The position numbers and the translations under genes are program-made. 47,644 nt of DNA from UBA2336 sp037443645 (GTDB lineage Bacteria; Bacteroidota; Bacteroidia; Cytophagales; Cyclobacteriaceae): contig JBBINY010000019.1 in assembly GCA_037443645.1 (NCBI GenBank), forward strand, positions 1 to 47,644, read 5' to 3'. The notes beneath the pieces were generated by a model, which made no database searches, was not told where the DNA came from, and worked only from the letters and a program-made list of their open reading frames with translations. Positions 34,732-43,584 of the stretch are shown here, in pieces (positions within the stretch are counted from its first letter, which is position 1; the number at the start of each line of letters is the position of its first letter).

Positions 34732-35262
34732 TTAGCCGATAATGGGATTAAAAATCCGGAAAATATAAACCGGATTATCCTTGTAAACCGTCTGCTTCTC
34801 GATTTTCATTCCGTTTTTAGCGGCTACCTTCTGCGAGGGGATGTTGGTGAGGCTGATGATTGAAATAAGGGAGGGTGAAAACCTGTTGGCGAAGGCATAT
34901 GCTTGACAAATTTTGGCCGCTTCCGCAGCAAACCCTTTGCCGCGAAAATGAGGTTGAAGGGAGTAGGCAATTTCCAGTTCTTTTGCGCCATCCACTACCT
35001 GCACGAGCAACCCCGCATGACCCACCAACGCCCCGGTGGATTTGTCGATCAGCGCATTCATTCCGCCCAGGTTATTTTCATACCGGTAAAACTGGTACTC
35101 ATACCATTTGGTGCATTCCTCTTCGGCCGTTCCCCGTTCACCCTGCCAGTGTTGGTAATAGGAATCATCCTGAAAAAACGGAAGCCAGTGATCATAATCA
35201 GCCGACTGGATTTTTCTGAATTGCAGTCGCTCCGACTCCTGGCCATCAAGTAAGTACGTCAT
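34732..35262 (-). CDS. GNAT family N-acetyltransferase, RimJ/RimL-like
   Basis: A 176-residue acetyltransferase. The acetyl-CoA-binding core reads ELEIAYSLQPHFRGKGFAAEAAKICQAYAF, with the Q/RxxGxG/A loop as HFRGKGFA, and the C-terminal VAAKNGMKIEKQTVY matches the RimJ/RimL type. I chose ATG 35262 (MTYLLDGQES), which leaves 16 bp after argS; the open frame upstream to 35313 would overlap argS by 35 bp. The substrate is unknown. It is likely cotranscribed with argS. Confidence 0.85.
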   Translation of the reverse strand: MTYLLDGQESERLQFRKIQSADYDHWLPFFQDDSYYQHWQGERGTAEEECTKWYEYQFYRYENNLGGMNALIDKSTGALVGHAGLLVQVVDGAKELEIAYSLQPHFRGKGFAAEAAKICQAYAFANRFSPSLISIISLTNIPSQKVAAKNGMKIEKQTVYKDNPVYIFRIFNPIIG

Positions 35263-35278
35263 GGAATTGATGTGCTGT

Positions 35279-37066
35279 TTACATTCGTTCTGGCATACGA
35301 ATACCCAAAACACCCATGGCCTTTTTCAGCACATCGGCAACCACGGATGAAAAGGCGATCCTGAATTTCAGCTTCGCCTGATCAGTCTCATTAAAAATAG
35401 GAATGGACTGATAGAAGTGATTGTATGCTTTTGCCAAATCATACGCATAATTGGCAATTACGGCCGGAGAATATTGATGTGCCGCCTCCCGCAGTTTGCT
35501 CTCATACAGGCTAACGATAAACAAGGCATCGCGCTCCGCTGGTTCAAGGGTTGAATCTCCGCTGAAATCATTTTTGGTTACACTAACGTTCATTGCTTCG
35601 GCCTTGCGCAGAATGGCTTTTATGCGTGCATGGGTGTATTGAATAAAAGGCCCGGTAAAACCCTGCAACTGGATGGACTCATTCGGATCAAACAGCATGC
35701 GCTTTTTCGGGTCCACTTTTAACAGAAAAAATTTCAGCGCTCCCAGTCCGATCATTTCAAATAACTGATTCGCCTCATCGTCACCCAATCCTTCGATTTT
35801 ACCCAGTTCACGGGTTTGCTTCTCCGCTTCCTCAATCATCGCAGTCATCAGGTCATCGGCATCCACCACCGTGCCTTCGCGCGATTTCATCTTGCCGGTT
35901 GGCAGATCAACCATTCCATACGACAGGTGGTAGCATTTTTTTGCCCATGAATAGCCAAGCTTACCGAGAATAAGAAAAAGCACTTTGAAATGGTATTCCT
36001 GCTCATTCCCCACGGTGTACACCTGTCCTTCAATTTTTGGAAAATCGCGGAAACGAAGAATGGCCGTACCGATATCCTGCGTCATGTACACGGAGGTGCC
36101 GTCAGCGCGCAATAAAACTTTTTGGTCCAGCCCGTCAGCGGTGAGATCAACCCACACTGATCCATCTTCTTTCTTAAAAAAAACTCCACGCTTCAATCCG
36201 TTAAGTACCTCTTCTTTGCCAAGCTGGTAGGTATCTGATTCGTAATACAATTTCTCAAAGTCGACACCCATGCGTTTATAGGTGACGTCAAACCCGGTAT
36301 ATACCCAGCCGTTCATCATCTTCCACAGTGCAAGGGTTTCTTCCTCTTTCGCTTCCCATTTGCGAAGCATATCAACAGCCAGTTGCATAATGGGCGCCTG
36401 CTTTTCGGCTTCTTCCTGCCTCACCCCTTTATCAACCAAAGCGCTTACCTGGAGTTTATGATTCCTGTCGAACTCAACATAGTATTTCCCCACCAGGTGG
36501 TCGCCCTTGATGCCGCTGCTTTCAGGGGTTTCACCATTCCCAAAAAGCTTCCACGCAGCCATGGATTTGCAAATGTGGATGCCACGATCGTTGATGATCT
36601 GCACTTTGTGCACGGTATACCCGATGGCTTTGTACAACTCAGCCACACTCCATCCCAAAAAATTATTCCGCAAGTGTCCCAGGTGTAGCGGCTTGTTGGT
36701 ATTGGGTGAAGAGTACTCCACCATGATTTCCTTGCCGGTTGCAGGAAGGGTACCGAATTGCTTGGTAGCGAAAATGGATTGAAAAACGTTTAACCAGGCT
36801 TCATCCGCTATAACCAAATTCAGGAAGCCCTTCACCACATTGTAGCGCGATACCACCGGAGTATTGGCTACCAGGTATTCGCCAATGGCTTTTGCCGTTT
36901 CCTCAGGATTCTTTTTTGAAATTTTTGTAAGCGTAAAACAAACCAGCGTGTGGGTGCCTTCAAACTCGGCATTGGTGGGTTGAATCTGCAACTGTTCAGC
37001 CGGCTGATTAAATAAAGTCGAAACCGCCTTTTGAATTTCAGAGCGGAGTGTTGATTCTAAATTCAT
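35279..37066 (-). CDS. argS: Arginyl-tRNA synthetase
   Basis: A 595-residue class I synthetase. It has the N-terminal additional domain (residues 1-105), the HIGH-type motif PLHLGHLRNNFLG (His128 to His131), the arginine-site region INDRGIHICKSM, the KMSKS-type loop GKMKSREGTVVDADDL and a C-terminal anticodon-binding domain ending in LGIRMPERM. Length and order are normal. It is the first gene of a minus-strand group that includes the acetyltransferase, and it is separated from the DHS-like gene by a repeat-rich assembly gap. Confidence 0.97.
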   Translation of the reverse strand: MNLESTLRSEIQKAVSTLFNQPAEQLQIQPTNAEFEGTHTLVCFTLTKISKKNPEETAKAIGEYLVANTPVVSRYNVVKGFLNLVIADEAWLNVFQSIFATKQFGTLPATGKEIMVEYSSPNTNKPLHLGHLRNNFLGWSVAELYKAIGYTVHKVQIINDRGIHICKSMAAWKLFGNGETPESSGIKGDHLVGKYYVEFDRNHKLQVSALVDKGVRQEEAEKQAPIMQLAVDMLRKWEAKEEETLALWKMMNGWVYTGFDVTYKRMGVDFEKLYYESDTYQLGKEEVLNGLKRGVFFKKEDGSVWVDLTADGLDQKVLLRADGTSVYMTQDIGTAILRFRDFPKIEGQVYTVGNEQEYHFKVLFLILGKLGYSWAKKCYHLSYGMVDLPTGKMKSREGTVVDADDLMTAMIEEAEKQTRELGKIEGLGDDEANQLFEMIGLGALKFFLLKVDPKKRMLFDPNESIQLQGFTGPFIQYTHARIKAILRKAEAMNVSVTKNDFSGDSTLEPAERDALFIVSLYESKLREAAHQYSPAVIANYAYDLAKAYNHFYQSIPIFNETDQAKLKFRIAFSSVVADVLKKAMGVLGIRMPERM

Positions 37067-37071
37067 GAAAT

Positions 37072-37151
37072 TTAGTTGTTAGTTGCTCGTTGTTAGTTGT
37101 TNNNNNNNNNNNNATTCCTCAGAACAACCAACCAACAACTAACAACTAACC
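37072..37151. repeat. Heptamer inverted-repeat tract with assembly gap (argS/DHS-like)
   Basis: Left arm 37072-37101 consists of 7-bp units of the type TTAGTTG and CTCGTTG. Right arm 37123-37151 consists of the complementary AACAACC and AACTAAC units. The arms form a long hairpin. The 12-N gap between them suggests the assembler failed in the repeat. The arms resemble the tract before the arginine decarboxylase gene. Confidence 0.8.
37102..37113. other. Assembly gap (12 N)
   Basis: Twelve N inside a heptamer inverted repeat between argS and the DHS-like gene. No coding sequence is interrupted. Confidence 0.99.
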
Positions 37152-37152
37152 A

Positions 37153-38130
37153 TTACATATCCAAAATATACGCAAACATCAAAGGTGCTACTATTGTTGC
37201 ATCCGACTCTATTATATATTTAGGTGTTTCAATGCTCAGTTTTCCCCAGGTGATTTTTTCATTGGGTACCGCGCCCGAATACGAACCATACGATGTGGTT
37301 GAATCGCTGATCTGGCAGAAGTAGCTCCAGAAGGGAACATTGTCGCGCTCCAGGTCCTGGTGCAGCATAGGCACCACACATATCGGAAAATCACCGGCAA
37401 TACCGCCACCAATCTGGAAGAAACCGATGCCTTCGGTGCCCGCGTTGTGTGTATACCAGTCGGCCAGCCACACCATGTATTCAATTCCGCTCTTCATGGT
37501 AGATGCCTTCAGCTCACCGGTTACACAATAAGAGGCAAAAATGTTACCCATCGTAGAATCTTCCCAGCCGGGTACCACCATCGGAAGGTTTTTTTCAGCC
37601 GCGGCAACCATCCACGAGTTTTTTGGGTCGATTTCATAATACTGTTTCAGGTCACCGCTGTTCAGCATGCGGTACATAAACTCATGCGGAAACAGCCGCT
37701 CGCCTTTATCTTCGGCATCTTTCCACACCTTAAATAAATGGGCCTGTAATCTGCGGAACGCCTCTTCTTCGGGTATGCAGGTATCGGTTACGCGATTCAG
37801 ATGATTTTGCAATAAATCCCACTCCTGTTCGGGTGTCAGATCACGGTAGTTCGGAATGCGCCTGTAGTGCGAATGCGCCACCAGGTTCATGATGTCTTCT
37901 TCGAGGTTGGCTCCCGTGCAGGAAATGATGTGCACGTTGTTCTGGCGTATCATTTCGGAAAAGCTTATGCCCAGTTCGCCTGTACTCATGGCACCGGCCA
38001 GGGTTACCATCATTTTCTTTCCTTCAGCAATGTGCTTTTTATACCCTTTGGCTGCGTCAACCAGTGCGGCTGCATTAAAGTGGAGGTAGTGCTTTTCAAT
38101 AAATGACGAAATTGGCTTTTGCTGGCTCAT
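37153..38130 (-). CDS. Deoxyhypusine synthase-like protein
   Basis: A 325-residue member of the deoxyhypusine synthase superfamily. Family blocks are seen: LAGAMSTGELGISFSEMIRQNNVHIISCTGANLEED (NAD-binding region), GWEDSTMGNIFASYCV, FFQIGGGIAGDFPICVVPMLHQD, and the catalytic lysine in ITWGKLSIET (Lys297). Bacteria lack eIF5A, so the enzyme probably transfers an aminobutyl or related group between polyamines, as in homospermidine synthase. The nearby arginase and arginine decarboxylase fit a polyamine role. The exact product is unknown. Confidence 0.87.
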   Translation of the reverse strand: MSQQKPISSFIEKHYLHFNAAALVDAAKGYKKHIAEGKKMMVTLAGAMSTGELGISFSEMIRQNNVHIISCTGANLEEDIMNLVAHSHYRRIPNYRDLTPEQEWDLLQNHLNRVTDTCIPEEEAFRRLQAHLFKVWKDAEDKGERLFPHEFMYRMLNSGDLKQYYEIDPKNSWMVAAAEKNLPMVVPGWEDSTMGNIFASYCVTGELKASTMKSGIEYMVWLADWYTHNAGTEGIGFFQIGGGIAGDFPICVVPMLHQDLERDNVPFWSYFCQISDSTTSYGSYSGAVPNEKITWGKLSIETPKYIIESDATIVAPLMFAYILDM

Positions 38131-38371
38131 GGTTGCTTGCTTTCGTTGTTAGGAGGAGCAAAATTAAGGAATAAGACCTATCGGGCAACACTAAACCGCG
38201 GAGCAGGATGTTACCGGATCAATTCACCCGGTTTGGTTTCGAAGATCACCAGGTTATGCAGGGGTTGAACAAATGAATTTCGATCGCACCACCAATTTCA
38301 TAGCGGCTAAAAACCCGACTACTGAGACATAACAAACAGTCTTCAGGCTATGTCTTTCATACGTTGAAATA
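38131..38371. other. Intergenic region, no gene seen
   Basis: 241 bp between the arginase stop and the DHS-like start. A 28-codon minus-strand frame ending in HNLVIFETKPGELIR before a stop near 38211 reads like a protein C-terminus, but it is too short to support a gene. Confidence 0.5.
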
Positions 38372-39334
38372 TTATCCAACCATAACCGGTCTGTCAACAA
38401 TGGCACGGGCTGTTGCCTCGAGAATTTCAAATGCACTTTCCGCCATCCGGTTTTCGGTATCCAGGGTAGGGTTTACTTCTACGATTTCCCAGGCTGCCAG
38501 TTTGGGGTTTTTGGCCAGTTCTACATTGAGTAGTCTTGCTTCCTCAACCGTAAGGCCGTTGGGTACGGGTGTGCCCGTTCCGGATGAGATGCGGCTGTCG
38601 AGGCTGTCAACATCAAAGGAGACATAAATCAGATCGCAGTGATCCAGCATTTCAAAAACCCGTGCGGCTATTTTTGAAGCGCCCTGCTTTTTCACCTCTT
38701 CGGCTTCGATAAAATTAATGTTGTATTTATTGATTAAGTAGTTCTCGGGCTTTTCCAGGTCGCGTACCGCGATGTACACGATATCCTCGGGATAAATTTT
38801 TGCACCGGGCATACCTACGTTTTTAATTTGCTCCCAATATTCCAGTGTCTCCCCGCGAGGGTCATTTACCTTGCACTCCAGGTTATCAATACCGCATGCC
38901 ATGGAAAGAGGCATGCCGTGCATGTTGCCGGAAGGTGTTGTGAACGGTGTGTGGATGTCGGCATGGGCATCAATCCATACCACGCCAAGTCGTGCGCTGG
39001 GGTTTGCTTTTTTTATTCCTGCAATGGTGCCATACGCTGTGCTGTGATCACCCGCCATGATCATTGGAAAGTAATCATCCCAGATGGTTTCATATACTTC
39101 CAGGCATACACGCTCCTCCATGATCATGACACCGTCAATGAACTTGGCATACGCATGCTTGGCCCCATCGAACAACAGCTCGTTTACGTGTTCCACTTCA
39201 ATGGATTCGTGTTGCTTGAAGAAATCAGATTTAAGGTCGAGGCTGGCAATTTTCATGGCCTCCACACCCAGGCTGGCGCCACGGGTACCGGCACCGATCT
39301 CTGATTTTACTTCTATGATTTTAATCTCTTTCAC
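38372..39334 (-). CDS. rocF: Arginase (ureohydrolase family)
   Basis: A 320-residue manganese ureohydrolase. Metal ligands are visible: GDHS (His97), DAHADIH (Asp122, His124, Asp126) and SFDVDSLD (Asp241, Asp243). The motif SGNMHGMPL and the C-terminal EVNPTLD favour arginase (arginine to ornithine and urea) over agmatinase, which has a SHGTPF-type motif there. The N-terminal GAGTRGASLG is the usual lid loop. It precedes the DHS-like gene in the same direction and is divergent from arginine decarboxylase. Confidence 0.88.
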   Translation of the reverse strand: MKEIKIIEVKSEIGAGTRGASLGVEAMKIASLDLKSDFFKQHESIEVEHVNELLFDGAKHAYAKFIDGVMIMEERVCLEVYETIWDDYFPMIMAGDHSTAYGTIAGIKKANPSARLGVVWIDAHADIHTPFTTPSGNMHGMPLSMACGIDNLECKVNDPRGETLEYWEQIKNVGMPGAKIYPEDIVYIAVRDLEKPENYLINKYNINFIEAEEVKKQGASKIAARVFEMLDHCDLIYVSFDVDSLDSRISSGTGTPVPNGLTVEEARLLNVELAKNPKLAAWEIVEVNPTLDTENRMAESAFEILEATARAIVDRPVMVG

Positions 39335-39634
39335 AAAATATCACTTGAAACTACTGAATAAACCTACCCCAGAACAAGAACGGAAAATACCAGACCCCGG
39401 GTTGCCTTAGAAATCGGGCAACGGGTTAAGCCCCTTATAAATTTGGGCGAAAATGAGGTTTTTAACGCGGTTTACCATGGGTATATGCATTGCAAAGATG
39501 GTGAAATTATGGCAATATTGCACCTCTTTTTGAGTTTGTTGCTCGTTGTTGGTTATTCTTTCGAAACCCCGCCTGCGAAATGAATAACGAACAACGAACA
39601 ACGAACAACGAATAACGAATAACGAATAACGATA
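39335..39634. other. Divergent intergenic region between arginase and arginine decarboxylase
   Basis: 300 bp. The right half is filled by the heptamer repeat hairpin (39535-39630). No clear TAnnTTTG element or RBS was found for the decarboxylase. Confidence 0.6.
39535..39630. repeat. Heptamer tandem and inverted repeat abutting the arginine decarboxylase start
   Basis: Seven tandem 7-bp units (GAATAAC or GAACAAC) fill 39582-39630, ending four bases before the ATG at 39635. About three inverted units (TTGTTGCTCGTTGTTGGTTATTC split across 39536-39558) lie upstream, so transcripts could fold into a long hairpin over the translation start. Confidence 0.85.
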
Positions 39635-41041
39635 ATGAAGAGCTACCGTGAGCTGATTGAACAAACCTTTGAGTTTCCGCAAAAAGAATTTAAAGTTCGC
39701 GACCATGAGTTGCTGTTTAATGACGTTCCGTTAACCGAAATTATCGCGCAGTACGGTACACCCCTTAAACTTACTTACCTTCCCCGCATCAGCGAGAACA
39801 TCCGGTTTGCACAAGCTACATTTAACAGCGCCATTGAAAAGTTTAAATACAATGGCTCATACACGTACTGCTATTGCACCAAATCGTCACACTTCTCGTT
39901 TGTACTGGAGGAGGCGTTGAAAAACAACGTCCACCTGGAAACATCCTCATCGTTTGACATCCCCATTGTGCGCAGCCTTTACGAAGCCGGCCGGATTACC
40001 AAAGAAACCTACATCATTTGCAACGGCTTTAAAATGCCCTTGTACCTGCAATACATTACCGAATTACTGAATGAGGGGTTCAACTGCATCCCCATCCTCG
40101 ATAACATGAATGAACTGGATGCCTACGAGAAAAATGTAAACAGCCCGTACCGGCTTGGCATACGTGTTGCCGCTGACGAAGAACCGAATTTTGAATTTTA
40201 CACCTCTCGCCTGGGCATCCGATACAGCGACATCTCCTCTTTTTATAAAGAAAAAATTGCTACGAGCCCAAAGGCATCACTCAAAATGCTGCATTTCTTC
40301 ATTAATACCGGCATAAAAGACACCGCTTATTATTGGAGTGAACTGAGCCGGTTTATCTTTAAATACTGCGAACTGAAGAAAATTTGCGCTACACTCGATT
40401 CCGTGGATATCGGGGGCGGCTTTCCGATAAAGACTTCACTCACCTTTCAGTACGACTACAAGTACATGATTGAACAAATCGTTGAAAACATTAAGTGGAT
40501 TTGCGATAAGAATAATGTGCCGGTTCCCCATATTTTTACCGAGTTTGGAAGCTATACTGTGGGTGAAAGCGGTGCAGTACTCTACAAAGTGATTGACCAG
40601 AAACTGCAAAATGATAAGGAACTCTGGTACATGATTGACGGATCATTTATTACGCATTTGCCCGATGCCTGGGGGCTCAACCAGAAGTACATTCTGCTGG
40701 CCTTAAACAAGTGGGATGATCCTTTCCATAAGGTGAATATCGGGGGCTTAACCTGCGACAGCCATGATTATTATAATTCAGAGGCCCACACAGGCGAAGT
40801 GTTTCTTCCAATGATCAATGATGAAGAGCCACTTTACATCGGCTTTTTCCATACAGGGGCTTACCAGGAATCGCTGGGCGGATATGGCGGCATTCAGCAC
40901 TGCCTGATACCAGCACCCAAGCATGTGCTGATTGACCGGAATGAGGACGGAGAGATTTTAACTTCCCTTTTTGCACCCGAACAAACCGAGGAGAGCATGC
41001 TGAACGTTTTAGGTTATAAAAAGACATTCGCACATCCCTGA
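39635..41041 (+). CDS. speA: Arginine decarboxylase, short Bacteroidetes type
   Basis: A 468-residue PLP enzyme of the alanine-racemase/DapDC fold. The PLP lysine is Lys83 in YCYCTKSSHF, and further landmarks are SSSFDIPIVRSL, LHFFINTG, the glycine-rich VDIGGGFPIK phosphate site, FTEFGSYTVGESG and GGLTCDSHDYY with the cysteine used across the dimer in this fold. It lacks the extra domains of the ~630-residue E. coli SpeA but matches the shorter form usually annotated arginine decarboxylase in Bacteroidetes. It would make agmatine from arginine. The start codon directly follows the heptamer tract and a strong terminator follows the stop. Confidence 0.85.
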   Translation: MKSYRELIEQTFEFPQKEFKVRDHELLFNDVPLTEIIAQYGTPLKLTYLPRISENIRFAQATFNSAIEKFKYNGSYTYCYCTKSSHFSFVLEEALKNNVHLETSSSFDIPIVRSLYEAGRITKETYIICNGFKMPLYLQYITELLNEGFNCIPILDNMNELDAYEKNVNSPYRLGIRVAADEEPNFEFYTSRLGIRYSDISSFYKEKIATSPKASLKMLHFFINTGIKDTAYYWSELSRFIFKYCELKKICATLDSVDIGGGFPIKTSLTFQYDYKYMIEQIVENIKWICDKNNVPVPHIFTEFGSYTVGESGAVLYKVIDQKLQNDKELWYMIDGSFITHLPDAWGLNQKYILLALNKWDDPFHKVNIGGLTCDSHDYYNSEAHTGEVFLPMINDEEPLYIGFFHTGAYQESLGGYGGIQHCLIPAPKHVLIDRNEDGEILTSLFAPEQTEESMLNVLGYKKTFAHP

Positions 41042-41066
41042 TCAAGGACAGCAGCGTATTTGTATT

Positions 41067-41096
41067 AAAAAAACCTCCCGGTGGGAGGTTTTTTTT
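41067..41096. terminator. Bidirectional intrinsic terminator
   Basis: A7 followed by ACCTCCC-GGT-GGGAGGT and T8. The 7-bp GC-rich stem, extended by A/T pairing, with T-runs on both strands, ends both the arginine decarboxylase gene (+) and the outer-membrane protein gene (-). Confidence 0.95.
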
Positions 41097-41117
41097 GTTT
41101 AATCCGAATCGCCAGGA

Positions 41118-42719
41118 TCAGAAAGAAATCACACCCTGTATAACAAATCCTTTAAATTCACCATTGGCAAACATGCTGGTGTCTTTAAAGCCGGCAGCGG
41201 AGGTTGAACGGTTATCGTAGAATTCGGGGAAGCCCGAGTACGTCTGGATAACATATTCTCCTTTCAACAGGACATTGTTAGTTATAAACCAACCCGCTGC
41301 AAACGCCTTGCGATCGATGGACACATCAAACCGGTCGCCCTGATAGATATAGGTTGCTGTATTGGTTGCCTGGCCAAGAGCAATCTCAGCATCTACCGAA
41401 TTGTATTTTCCACCAATGAAGAATTGTTCTCTTTTACCAAAGCGATAGAGCAGGTCTATCGCAGCTTGTGTAGCCGTGCGTTTGTCTAATTTGTCGAATA
41501 CAGGTTTTAACGAGCCATCATTATTGGTCGGGTCGCTGTACTGAAGTTCTCCGTTTTCAACGGGTGAATTTCCTGACACTACTTCATAGGTACCAAATAG
41601 TTCAAGGCCCTTGAATTTTATGAAAGGGTTGATCACCCACGATGTAATGTTATCCGTAATGGCAGGGTTAAACCGGCCGGAAGTAAAGGCAGTGGTTACC
41701 GTTGCTGCGTTGTTGTCCATCACAAACTGGTAGTTGGAGCCGGTACGGTCGCCACCATACAATGTATTGCGTATCGATGATTTCGTTGTGAGGAAAGTTC
41801 CGCTTAGCCTAATGCGCAGGTCATCGTTTACATTTTTATCGTAGGCGGCTTTCCAGTAGAAGTTCGGATCGCGGTCCTTCGGTTTTGTAACATTCCCCTG
41901 GATTTCGCCATCTGTGTAGCCCATCATCAGCATGAAGTCGTTTTTATACCAATACAATTCCCAACCAATTTCGGTGGTAAAGGCATCCATGATATTATTT
42001 TCAATAAACGGATTCCACAGGGTATGGCCACCGTCAGACCTCCGATAGTGAGCATCCCCATAGTTAATTTCCATATGACCAACGCGCAACGAAAGGTTTG
42101 TCCAGAGTTTGTCCATGAAGGCACTGTTCAGGAATCCCACCTTATCCACTTGCAGGTATCCCCCTTTTACCCAGAATTCGTTGTGATGGTGTGATGCCAT
42201 GTAATTTGCAAGATGCAGCCGTACACCATCGGCAAGTTGAACATCAAAATAAAGATTGGCCTGTGCTAATGGAAACCCGGCCGACATTTCATACAACTGG
42301 TTGGAGTTTGTAAGCACCCGTTGAGTATTCGGAGCTCCGATAGGATCGGGTGTGTAGACCCAGGCTCCATACACGTTCGGATCCACAGCAAACGCACCCG
42401 GAGCAGCAGCACCACTTGCCCGGTTAATAAAATCTCCATTGTCATCCTGAATCCAGGTGGTTCCTCCGTCAACTAAAACTACCCGTGCTGAATTGGAGTG
42501 GTTAAACTTCTGGAATCCCTGTGTAAACCCTGCTCCGATGCGCAGTTTAAAACCATCATACTGAACGGTGTCTTTGTGCTTGTTGATCTCAAACACATTA
42601 ACCCCGCGTTGATCATAAGGACGCATGTACTGGATAGCCGGTTGTTGGGCCAGCACCGTCCCGGCAAGAACAATCAGCGCAACCGCACTGACTATGCTTA
42701 TTCGTTTTGAGTTATTCAT
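41118..42719 (-). CDS. Outer-membrane beta-barrel protein (porin-like)
   Basis: A 533-residue protein with a Sec signal (cleavage about after LAQQ, residue 26), many alternating strands and a terminal phenylalanine (GVISF) as recognised by the BAM machinery. Segments such as LSLRVGHMEINYGDAHYRRSDGG and WELYWYKNDFMLMMGYTDGE look like porin strands. I do not recognise a substrate family. It follows the YceI gene by 28 bp, suggesting co-expression. Confidence 0.82.
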   Translation of the reverse strand: MNNSKRISIVSAVALIVLAGTVLAQQPAIQYMRPYDQRGVNVFEINKHKDTVQYDGFKLRIGAGFTQGFQKFNHSNSARVVLVDGGTTWIQDDNGDFINRASGAAAPGAFAVDPNVYGAWVYTPDPIGAPNTQRVLTNSNQLYEMSAGFPLAQANLYFDVQLADGVRLHLANYMASHHHNEFWVKGGYLQVDKVGFLNSAFMDKLWTNLSLRVGHMEINYGDAHYRRSDGGHTLWNPFIENNIMDAFTTEIGWELYWYKNDFMLMMGYTDGEIQGNVTKPKDRDPNFYWKAAYDKNVNDDLRIRLSGTFLTTKSSIRNTLYGGDRTGSNYQFVMDNNAATVTTAFTSGRFNPAITDNITSWVINPFIKFKGLELFGTYEVVSGNSPVENGELQYSDPTNNDGSLKPVFDKLDKRTATQAAIDLLYRFGKREQFFIGGKYNSVDAEIALGQATNTATYIYQGDRFDVSIDRKAFAAGWFITNNVLLKGEYVIQTYSGFPEFYDNRSTSAAGFKDTSMFANGEFKGFVIQGVISF

Positions 42720-42747
42720 AACATTTTTGTTTTAGGTTATAGTTATA

Positions 42748-43323
42748 TTATTTAGTTTGGCTAAGTGTCACATCAAATTTCACAGTCACCTCTTCGCCAA
42801 CTTTGATGGTGCCCATCATGGCGGTTGGAGGATCCATTTTGTAGTCTTTAAGCTTTATGGTATGGGAGCCGGTTAATCTCAGCTCACTGCCTGGCAGCAC
42901 GGTGTAGGTAACCTCCAGGTCTATTGCCTTTGACGATCCGGCCATCGTGAGTGTTCCGGTGGATTTCAAAACCTTTTCAGCGGGGGTAACAGCGGTTAGC
43001 TTGTAGGTGATGGCAGGGTTTTTTTCATATTTAAAGGCTTCCCAGGTCTTGTTATCCATTGTTTTTCCTTTTGTGCTCTTAATAGAGGTTACCGGTATTT
43101 TTAACTGAACATCCTTTACCTGGCTAATTCGTGTACCCTCCACCAAAAACTGACCGGTCAGTTCAACCTTGGTTACATCGGATGTCCAGTCGTGAAGTGT
43201 AGACGTTCCATCCACCGTCATTTTGGCTGCTTTGAGCGAATACGTGCTTTGAGATAATGTGGTGAGGTTTAGAAAAATCAAACCCGGTAAAAGAAATGCC
43301 AGGCAGGTGTATTTAGTGTTCAT
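42748..43323 (-). CDS. YceI family periplasmic protein
   Basis: A 191-residue lipocalin-like YceI protein with a signal peptide (about residues 1-26). Family landmarks are DGTSTLHDWTSDV, the AFKYEKNPAITYKLT block, LTMAGSSKAIDLEVTYT and LTGSHTIKLKDYKMDPPTAMMGTIKVGEEVTVKFD. Structurally known members bind polyisoprenoid lipids; the ligand here is unknown. It is the first gene of a two-gene unit with the outer-membrane barrel. A degenerate FNR-type sequence lies about 98 bp upstream. Confidence 0.92.
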   Translation of the reverse strand: MNTKYTCLAFLLPGLIFLNLTTLSQSTYSLKAAKMTVDGTSTLHDWTSDVTKVELTGQFLVEGTRISQVKDVQLKIPVTSIKSTKGKTMDNKTWEAFKYEKNPAITYKLTAVTPAEKVLKSTGTLTMAGSSKAIDLEVTYTVLPGSELRLTGSHTIKLKDYKMDPPTAMMGTIKVGEEVTVKFDVTLSQTK

Positions 43324-43415
43324 AAGAGTTACCGGTTAAGTGTCTTATCCTTGCTTTAGTATGAAGGTAGGTGTGGGAAAATTTGTAGTTTAATGATGGT
43401 CGTCATGAACCCTTT

Positions 43416-43427
43416 TGATTTAAGTCA
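43416..43427. promoter_or_regulatory. Degenerate FNR/CRP-type sequence between yceI and the EF-G-like gene
   Basis: TGATTTAAGTCA differs at one base from the perfect site at 31251-31262. It is centred about 98 bp from the yceI start and 163 bp from the EF-G-like start. The rest of 43324-43584 shows no gene. Confidence 0.35.
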
Positions 43428-43584
43428 CCCAAAAGTGTGTTCTTATCATGCCCCCAGGACGGGTATGCTAGTGTGATTTGGCCGGGTTATTTACTCTTAA
43501 TTTGTTGGGTGGAATTTGCACTTTTCTGTATATTAAACCCCCCATCAAGTTTGTTTGAATGTTCATCTATAAATATGCACGCCT

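Noticed and set aside
38211..38300. Minus-strand fragment ending HNLVIFETKPGELIR before a stop
   Set aside because: Reads like a protein C-terminus, but the frame is closed by a TGA 28 codons upstream and joining it to other frames would be speculation.
38372..39334. Agmatinase (SpeB) assignment suggested by the neighbouring arginine decarboxylase
   Set aside because: The GNMHGMPL and EVNPTLD motifs are of arginase type; context alone was not enough.
39582..39630. Regular repeats as a CRISPR array
   Set aside because: The units are 7 bp, contiguous and without spacers, and there are no cas genes.
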